Shown here: positions 31,501 to 36,528 of the stretch, piece after piece
Position numbering within the stretch: the first letter of the stretch is position 1
How the letters are laid out: the number at the start of each line of letters is the position of its first letter
DNA from: JBAWAP01 sp049589355
GTDB taxonomy: Bacteria; Chloroflexota; Anaerolineae; VGOG01
DNA length: 36,528 nt
Assembly: GCA_049589355.1 (NCBI GenBank)
Contig: JBAWAP010000018.1
Span: 1 to 36,528 of the forward strand
Direction: 5' to 3'
The notes under the pieces: generated by a model
The model's database searches: none
Told to the model about the DNA's origin: nothing
What the model saw: the letters and a program-made list of their open reading frames with translations, nothing else
Made by a program: the position numbers and the translations under genes

Positions 31501-32980
31501 GGGGCATTACGAGTTTCCCACAGTACCGGCTGGCGACTATACCGTTTTTGAAACGAGACCTCCTGGCTGGGCAGGATACTCCACTGTATACAGTGCCAGC
31601 ATTGGCGAAGAGCAGGCTCTCAGCCGTGACTTTGACCACGTACCGGCAAATGGCAGCCGCATGTATCGTTTCTACCTCTTATCTGTTCTATCCAGGTTTT
31701 TCTTCTCCCTCTCACTAGACAGTCTGGGAGCTGTGGTCGGTATTTTCTTTACCGTGTTGTTGCTGGTCACGCTGCTACTGTGGGGGGTACTCCATTTCTT
31801 TGCTCGGTCGCGCGTCATGGCAGATCGAAATAGCTACCTGGCAGCTATCAGAGCCCACCTTGATGCAAACACCAGGCACCTCACTTTCGAACACGCAAAG
31901 AAAGTCTTTGACGTGTTCAAGCAGCAACTTGCGAATCTGGACCGGGATCTGTCCCAAATAGTGAAAGCGATCAAAGGCAAAGCTGATAAAGCCGCTGAGA
32001 AGTTAAAGGGTTGCCGAGATCGTCTCGAGCCCTCTTCATTCCTCTTTGAGTATGTAGATACCGATGAGCAAGACCTGCACCGGCTCTACGACGAGTATGC
32101 TCCGTCAACGGCTGAAGTCATTGCAGACCTGGTGACGGAGCATGGGTTGCTACGCGACTGGCAGGTGTTATTCGCAAACGGAAGCATGGACTCTTTGGTA
32201 ACTCGTGTGCAACGATACGCTCAAGATATCTTCAGACCACTTAGGGATCGGACTCTTGAGGAAGAATTGTTCATCAAACCGGGGTCAGAAGTAGCGAGAA
32301 TTCTGGGGCGCCGGGATGCCTATTGTGCAGTCTGGTGGGATGCGAGTGAAGTCATGCTACATGATGTCCAAGAAAGCGCCTGTTCGATTGCGCAGAGCCA
32401 CTTTAACGAGAAATTGCTCAAGACGCCCGGCTGGAGTGCCTCCGCCTATCAACTGCAAGACGTTGATGATCGGCACCGTTTGATTCTTTTTCGCTCAATT
32501 CAAGGATTACCTCTGTATATATTAGGGAGTGCTGAGAAATTCAAGTTTGGTTATCAAAAGTGGATAGAAGATGGCGGGGAAGAGTTGGGGCCTTCCCGCT
32601 GGTGGAAATTTGGAGATGAGTCGTCAACCCCTGACCTTTGGCCAACAGTGAAACGGAAAAGTGAAATCGATCCTGATTATCAGAAGTGGGTGGTGGCTAG
32701 GTGCCTGAACATGCTTCTTGCCCAAGATAGCATCTGGTGGCTAAGGCAAGAGCCGGAGGGAGAGTTGCACGCATTTGCCGAAAACGAAAGTCATTACTTA
32801 GCTAATGACAGTTTATGTCGGCACCTCCGAGATTCTGTGGAGCAGTACATTCAAACGGTGGGTGAGGGTGTAGCAAGAGAGACGATTGAAAACCGCCTAT
32901 CTGACAAGGACCTATCTGATCGGGCAAGAGAGGCCCTTGAAGACTTTTTAGAGAAGAGACTGCCTCGAGTTCGATTCTGA
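28520..32980 (+). CDS. Degenerate tubulin-like domain fused to membrane helices and SdrD/Cna-B-like domains
   Basis: A 1486-aa fusion. Residues 1-~300 match the preceding protein in order (PTLIIGLGKSGDA at 5-17, AYATLKELDFL at 160-170, PFDRCWIIE near 193), but the GGTGSG loop is replaced by GEEICYE (114-120), so GTP binding is probably lost. Residues ~414-472 look like a PG_binding_1 domain. A coiled coil (~495-530) is followed by five membrane helices (~536-708). Three SdrD/Cna-B-like domains start near 716, 819 and 946 with DxDxNGxxD-type loops. A sixth membrane helix (~1065-1097) and a ~390-aa cytoplasmic tail follow. Predicted topology: both ends inside, B domains outside. GAGGAGG precedes the ATG. 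Confidence 0.85.
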   Translation: MPLQPTLIIGLGKSGDAVLQHLAASSYVSTLSPQALQRVQVIHFAEEEGDGWRARACSLGQYPDECDQTAVTFDSLGNYLAERLQRSRTYLEETEGPVATELPEQMVHVVGVLGEEICYELLMLCSYWVRRHFADSGVHETVNHFLVVQDSEGAEQQSRAYATLKELDFLRTRRWYRVSLDGKDVQGWPFDRCWIIEKRNRRGFDAKGPLDQVIIVAETLGLLLAPETHRVIRGSHEADLSADKRYEGKPGAYGSLGVSVLELPVDKLQEWAEARLTQTTLDALATRVVPDWVEAEVSSFRQEHRIDGARECSKLLGEIDLSSQINGELKKAEHEFLSSLEVRRIEGQYERLDGLVKGPFSEELNRRMKVTEPKVKKALYAQVDQLVNNPETCVPGALAFVRKLRTGLAALRMNPRDIQFLQKALKRQGISCPDTGKFDRDTQKAVRTFRAQQNLRQTDLVDADVWRLLDPKGWETRSSLGLEDDKAPDTLEKATFEFERTLAAGKAAIAERKQELINSINELKDLNEEFRNRFKHYLILALTGIFTIVVPWLFVTHVLPLVTTESDALSLGWILLSILILFGFLGVLDTLVHIREIKQDLGDWFQRRLLPYLFALLFAVLAFVVFSTMELRLMRKLPGIFRYVSLALIVVVFAYFAIKEFISRSAERLPLPTWYEWGRHWLAPYLIYLLFSILIFSWLPATLLASLILPSIDNTITGIVFVDTDDNGVRGIDESPMAGVDVALLDTQNRVVGVTQTDEGGQFTFSEIMAGAYRVALGAPPHGYRVRAQDEGLSTILHLEGQPLNNDIELALVQESLPSGAISGTVYSDQNGNGIRDEGELGIPGTAVWLRDSHGYLLESTTTAGDGSYMFTELPSGDYTHTVRQYNLDEPYYTILDQVERFSYQVILSVPPDYRLVSPSPLPISLESGQQYDRANFGLTTWPQAFGAVVGRTYRDENRNGIAEVSEPGLPFVLLRLETTEDKSVVATTISDRQGHYEFPTVPAGDYTVFETRPPGWAGYSTVYSASIGEEQALSRDFDHVPANGSRMYRFYLLSVLSRFFFSLSLDSLGAVVGIFFTVLLLVTLLLWGVLHFFARSRVMADRNSYLAAIRAHLDANTRHLTFEHAKKVFDVFKQQLANLDRDLSQIVKAIKGKADKAAEKLKGCRDRLEPSSFLFEYVDTDEQDLHRLYDEYAPSTAEVIADLVTEHGLLRDWQVLFANGSMDSLVTRVQRYAQDIFRPLRDRTLEEELFIKPGSEVARILGRRDAYCAVWWDASEVMLHDVQESACSIAQSHFNEKLLKTPGWSASAYQLQDVDDRHRLILFRSIQGLPLYILGSAEKFKFGYQKWIEDGGEELGPSRWWKFGDESSTPDLWPTVKRKSEIDPDYQKWVVARCLNMLLAQDSIWWLRQEPEGELHAFAENESHYLANDSLCRHLRDSVEQYIQTVGEGVARETIENRLSDKDLSDRAREALEDFLEKRLPRVRF

Positions 32981-33034
32981 TTCATCTGCTTCCAAGAGTT
33001 TTGAGTGTCTGGGGCGAATTTCTGGCGGGCTGTT

Positions 33035-33898
33035 ATGGGCGAAACGCGAGTTTACGTCAGTGCGCAACGAGCGCATTTGGTAGCTGTCTATCGGCCTGGT
33101 GAAATTGGAATACGACGGCAGATCCGTGTCGGTGATCGGCCTCATGGGGTGGCTGTAACCCCTGCTGGCCTTCTTGCCGTTGCATGCTGGGGTGGTGTCC
33201 ATTTGGTGGATGTAAACACCAGCGAAACGCGAGCAGTTGGCGGCCAAGGCCGGATTCAATACCACGGAACAGGCATAAGTCGAGATGGAAAAGTGTACGT
33301 AACCACCGGCGATCATGGCACATTCGTGCTAGTCCTCAATGCAGAAACAGGACGGGAGTTGGGCGCTATTGATCACAATATCCACGGCCCAACGGGTCTG
33401 GTCGCAGCTAAAGATGGATGCGTATACATTGCCAACTGTCAAACCCCGTTCTCCATTGCCGTAGTGCAAAACGACTCGGTCACAGCGACCATTGAACTGA
33501 AACAACGTCCGCATGGACTGAGCCTCTCCGCCGATGAGAGCCTGCTATACGTTGCTGAACCCTTAAGTGGAACGATAACCATGATTAGTCTTGCTGATAG
33601 AATACCCACTACTCGTATTCATCTAGGCGGACGACCCTGTGCCATTGCTGCTATGCCAGAAAAGAAACTCTATGTTGTGGACTCGGCGCGAAACAGTGTT
33701 GGAGTACTTGAAAGTGAGAATCAGATGTGCGGTTGGATTCCAGTTGGGAGATCGCCGGGTGCCATTGCAATTTCTGCTGACAGAGCTTATGTTGTCAACA
33801 GGGGGGATGGTTCGTTGTCAGTAGTTGACACTGATAATGATCGGCTAGTGCAGACCGTGTCCGTAGGTTACAGCCTCTGGGATGTAGCAGTTGGCTGA
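33035..33898 (+). CDS. YncE-like beta-propeller protein
   Basis: A seven-bladed beta-propeller of the YncE/40-residue YVTN type: repeated units such as VGDRPHGVAVTPAGLLAVA, LKQRPHGLSLSADESLLYVA, LGGRPCAIAAMPEKKLYVVD and VGRSPGAIAISADRAYVV. The start is set at ATG 33035; an in-frame GTG at 33005 would add ten residues and has AAGAG upstream. There is no signal peptide, so it is probably cytoplasmic, which is unusual for YncE (periplasmic). It sits 54 bp after the pseudo-tubulin gene and 40 bp before the second vWA gene, likely as a scaffold or ligand-binding part of the system. Confidence 0.85.
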   Translation: MGETRVYVSAQRAHLVAVYRPGEIGIRRQIRVGDRPHGVAVTPAGLLAVACWGGVHLVDVNTSETRAVGGQGRIQYHGTGISRDGKVYVTTGDHGTFVLVLNAETGRELGAIDHNIHGPTGLVAAKDGCVYIANCQTPFSIAVVQNDSVTATIELKQRPHGLSLSADESLLYVAEPLSGTITMISLADRIPTTRIHLGGRPCAIAAMPEKKLYVVDSARNSVGVLESENQMCGWIPVGRSPGAIAISADRAYVVNRGDGSLSVVDTDNDRLVQTVSVGYSLWDVAVG

Positions 33899-33938
33899 AA
33901 CCGTAGCGAGCCATAGCTAGAGGAATATTGGTGGAGAG

Positions 33939-36528
33939 ATGACAACGTTAGGGGCGATTTTGAGCAACAATAACTCAACACCACTAGCCAAGCTGATTGT
34001 TGTAACAGTCTTGTTTGTCGCCATATTTGCTCTTGGCCCGATGGGGGTGACTGGTCAGGCACAGCCTCCCCTGCCAGCCTTTGATATTGTTATCTTGGTA
34101 GACTATTCTAGCAGCATGGCAGACGTTGATCCTCCTGGCTATAAAAAAGTGGCAGATGGCATCCGAACTCTTTACAGTTGCCTGTCATCTGCCGACGCTC
34201 CATCAGGAGACTGGCGTATGGTAGGAGAAATACACTTTGGTGGGCTCAGGGGGGCAACAACTTCCCCGGGGCCTTTGACCCCTAGCACTACTGACGAGCC
34301 AGTGGTCAACCCAGGACCTTCGTATATAGATCTGAGTCGAGCAATGCAGCTTGCTTACGCACAACTCGAGGCAATGGGCAGTTTTGCCGATGGACATAAG
34401 CCGGTTGTTTTCATCATCACCGATGACCGTCTTCTGCCTGAGGAAGCGGAAGGAGAGAGACCCGTAGAGCCCCAAACGTATTTAGGTGAAATCGAACAAT
34501 CGGTGTCGCAACTGGGACATCGCGGGACAACGGTTTTCGTGCTCACCGTGGGGCCAATTGTAACGAACAGGGCTTTTCTTGAAGAGATTGCCACTGCGAC
34601 CGGCGGTGCTACTTATCCGTTGAATAAGATTGCAAACAATGGCATTTGTGAACAGATGCTAGAGGCTCTTGTCAACACGCCAGTAGTCTCTGAGGCCATT
34701 CCACAATTGGGACCCATCAATCTGGGTCCTCAACTCGTTGTCGGTGAGGTAATCACTGCCAGTGTGCAGATTACTGCTACTCAGGTACTAACGTTACCGC
34801 ACCCAACGCTTGTCGTCACGCCTACAAAGCCAGGCGTTAGTCCGATCGTGCAGTCAATGCAGCCTGTTGGCGATACAGGGGTTTACCATGCACAAGTCGG
34901 CCCCTTCGAAATGGCAAGAGATTATCAGTTCACGGTCTGGGTTCCAAAAGGGGAAAACAGATTCGGCTTCTCTTATCCCAGACTGGAGCGTTCCCGCACG
35001 ATAACCCTTTCCCCCAAACAATCTTTTGTCGCCAAAGTCTGGGTACCGAGTTTCTCCGTCCTGACGACGTTGATGGTCCTCATAGGGATTATAGTGATTG
35101 CTGCCCGCTCCTTCGGAAAAGAGGCAAACAGTTTGCAAAGGGGTGGCAAAGAAGCAACAGAGGCTCTGCGTAACAGCCAGACACTGGATAGAGATAGGAA
35201 AGTGCAGGATGCAGAAAGGTTCTTTGAGCAGTTTCGTCAGCATGTAGACATTGAATCGAGATCCCCGGCTCGCGGTTTAAGGCGTGTGGTCAGACGGGCC
35301 TTTCCCGACACATTTGAGCTATATGAATCCTATGAAGGTGTCATGCTGGAGTTATATGAAAAAGAGCCTGTCAGAGCATTTAAGCAAGTTAGTGAGGATG
35401 CCCGAGCCAGGAGCAGTGGCATTCTACATGCAGCATTCACACCCAGAGTAATGAGAGAAATATTGGAGAGAGAAGCTAGTAATGGATCAAGCTGCAAGAT
35501 CTTAGAATGTTTGTATCTCCTCATGACCCACCTACCCAGTAATGACTGGTGGGAATTCTTACGCAGAACTGCGGAAAGACTTCCAGCGAATGATCCAACA
35601 GGACAATTAGGGCAAGCATACGTGCTACTTGCGGAAGATAACCTTGACCAAACCAACGTCTTGGACAGAGTGCAGAGGGTGTTGAATTTACTCTCATGTC
35701 CTCCCATTAGCCAGTGGGCCGATCAGCGAAACCTAGAAAGTGTATTTGTTCTCGCTCGCGATCTACTCGACAATACTCGTCCGTCAGGCGACGTACCGTT
35801 CACATCCACTACGCTATCGTCATTTAGCTCCCGTGCTGGCCCACTTACTCTTAGTTTACTCATGGATAAGGTCAAGAATTGGGCTGAGAGAATTGTTGAC
35901 AGAAACGTGGTTAATCAGAACCTTAAGATAGCATTAGGCAACGCAACCCTACCGCCTCCCTTGATGGCGGTGGGGCAATTACTTGCCGAGCGCTTCGAGC
36001 ATATTTACGAGCATCACCAGGAACCTGTCGCAATCAAACTCACTTTCGACGGAGTAACTCGGAAGTCCTTAGCAGGGATTGAGTGGGCGTTTCTCATCGA
36101 AAATAAGACTTCGTGGAGTCCTGTCTGGGACATTGAACCCAAACTTGCGGTTTGCCAGCTCAAAGCCACACCAACAACTGTGCTGGAATGTCCGTCAGCA
36201 CGGTTCTTGCTACTAAAGCCTTTCTTTCCCGAAGAGAAGGACAGCGGGCTTGCTCTGGCCCCCGACATGGAGGAGCATCTGTGTGTACGTGCAACCGGCT
36301 ACGCAACACGGGATGACCTCGAGAAAGCATTGGAGCAAGAAGGCATCAAAGCAACCAGCTTGAATGATGATCCCACGTTGGTCGTGGTCAAACGAAAAAC
36401 GGGGAAATGCAAGCCATATTCTCTTTGTCAGGGCCTGGCTGTGAAAATCAAGATTGGGTACAGAAGTGAAGCAGGAAAGCACTCACAGGAGAGTGCTGAA
36501 TATGGTCTTGATTGGCAAGGTGCACCAT
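33939..36528 (+). CDS. Second vWA membrane protein, truncated at the window end
   Basis: An open frame of at least 863 codons that continues past the window. It starts with a hydrophobic signal/anchor (~17-40), then a vWA domain (~48-245) with MIDAS DYSSS and the later ITDD. A beta-rich segment follows (~255-360), then a membrane helix (~368-388, VLTTLMVLIGIIVIAA) and a long cytoplasmic part (from ~390), mainly helical, rich in charged residues, with no motif I recognise. The plan parallels the first vWA protein but without a Thr-Pro linker and with a much larger inner portion. The ATG at 33939 has GGAG very near (about 3 nt) and AGAGGA farther upstream. Confidence 0.88.
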   Translation, partial: MTTLGAILSNNNSTPLAKLIVVTVLFVAIFALGPMGVTGQAQPPLPAFDIVILVDYSSSMADVDPPGYKKVADGIRTLYSCLSSADAPSGDWRMVGEIHFGGLRGATTSPGPLTPSTTDEPVVNPGPSYIDLSRAMQLAYAQLEAMGSFADGHKPVVFIITDDRLLPEEAEGERPVEPQTYLGEIEQSVSQLGHRGTTVFVLTVGPIVTNRAFLEEIATATGGATYPLNKIANNGICEQMLEALVNTPVVSEAIPQLGPINLGPQLVVGEVITASVQITATQVLTLPHPTLVVTPTKPGVSPIVQSMQPVGDTGVYHAQVGPFEMARDYQFTVWVPKGENRFGFSYPRLERSRTITLSPKQSFVAKVWVPSFSVLTTLMVLIGIIVIAARSFGKEANSLQRGGKEATEALRNSQTLDRDRKVQDAERFFEQFRQHVDIESRSPARGLRRVVRRAFPDTFELYESYEGVMLELYEKEPVRAFKQVSEDARARSSGILHAAFTPRVMREILEREASNGSSCKILECLYLLMTHLPSNDWWEFLRRTAERLPANDPTGQLGQAYVLLAEDNLDQTNVLDRVQRVLNLLSCPPISQWADQRNLESVFVLARDLLDNTRPSGDVPFTSTTLSSFSSRAGPLTLSLLMDKVKNWAERIVDRNVVNQNLKIALGNATLPPPLMAVGQLLAERFEHIYEHHQEPVAIKLTFDGVTRKSLAGIEWAFLIENKTSWSPVWDIEPKLAVCQLKATPTTVLECPSARFLLLKPFFPEEKDSGLALAPDMEEHLCVRATGYATRDDLEKALEQEGIKATSLNDDPTLVVVKRKTGKCKPYSLCQGLAVKIKIGYRSEAGKHSQESAEYGLDWQGAP

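Noticed and set aside
32948..33316. Minus-strand 122-codon frame at the pseudo-tubulin/propeller junction
   Set aside because: It lies antisense to two well-supported genes, with no SD and no family resemblance.

Overview
The window looks like chromosomal DNA from an uncultured or little-studied member of the Chloroflexota (Anaerolineae-like). That placement is inference from several traits: Thr-Pro-rich linkers in a surface protein, an S16 protein with a long acidic tail, degenerate 7-8 bp tandem repeats around and inside genes, and the mix of STAND-TPR, vWA and tubulin-like proteins. No rRNA or other decisive marker is present.

Left part (1-21.4 kb): every gene is on the minus strand, closely packed and visibly GC-rich. 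In transcription order it holds a GT4 glycosyltransferase; an AbrB/PIN toxin-antitoxin pair; a second GT4 enzyme and a polyprenyl glycosylphosphotransferase (surface polysaccharide); an M20 peptidase; purA; hutU; a ribbon-helix-helix regulator with its own promoter and operator; a PLP aminotransferase; an unknown 152-aa protein; a membrane-anchored STAND ATPase with eight TPRs that overlaps hutI; hutI; ffh; a three-gene ABC-2 exporter; a small antitoxin-like gene coupled to a cupin; rpsP; and khpA, cut by the window start. ffh, rpsP and khpA are commonly neighbours in bacteria; here the exporter and the cupin pair sit between them. At least eight patches of short-period repeats occur between these genes, at their 3' ends, or in frame inside them.

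Right part (21.5-36.5 kb): the strand flips to plus and the base composition becomes noticeably AT-richer. A near-consensus promoter drives a small HTH protein. After it come a zinc-ribbon mini-ORF and an in-frame remnant interrupted by stops, then six large genes: a vWA membrane protein, a small two-pass membrane protein with a basic amphipathic repeat, a tubulin/FtsZ-like GTPase of the Tubulin_2 kind, a 1486-aa protein fusing a degenerate tubulin-like domain to membrane helices and three SdrD/Cna-B-like domains, a YncE-like beta-propeller, and a second vWA membrane protein that runs off the window. Short spacings and one GTGA overlap argue for one operon.

Interpretation: the right part is best read as a multicomponent membrane-associated cytoskeletal or membrane-remodelling system. 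Two vWA ectodomain proteins and a multi-pass Ig-like protein would sense or bind outside the cell, and a tubulin-like GTPase plus a pseudo-GTPase partner would act inside. It resembles the FtsZ-like plus vWA systems predicted by Makarova and Koonin (2010), but the fused pseudo-tubulin/SdrD protein, the duplicated amphipathic helix and the zinc-ribbon remnant are worth closer study.
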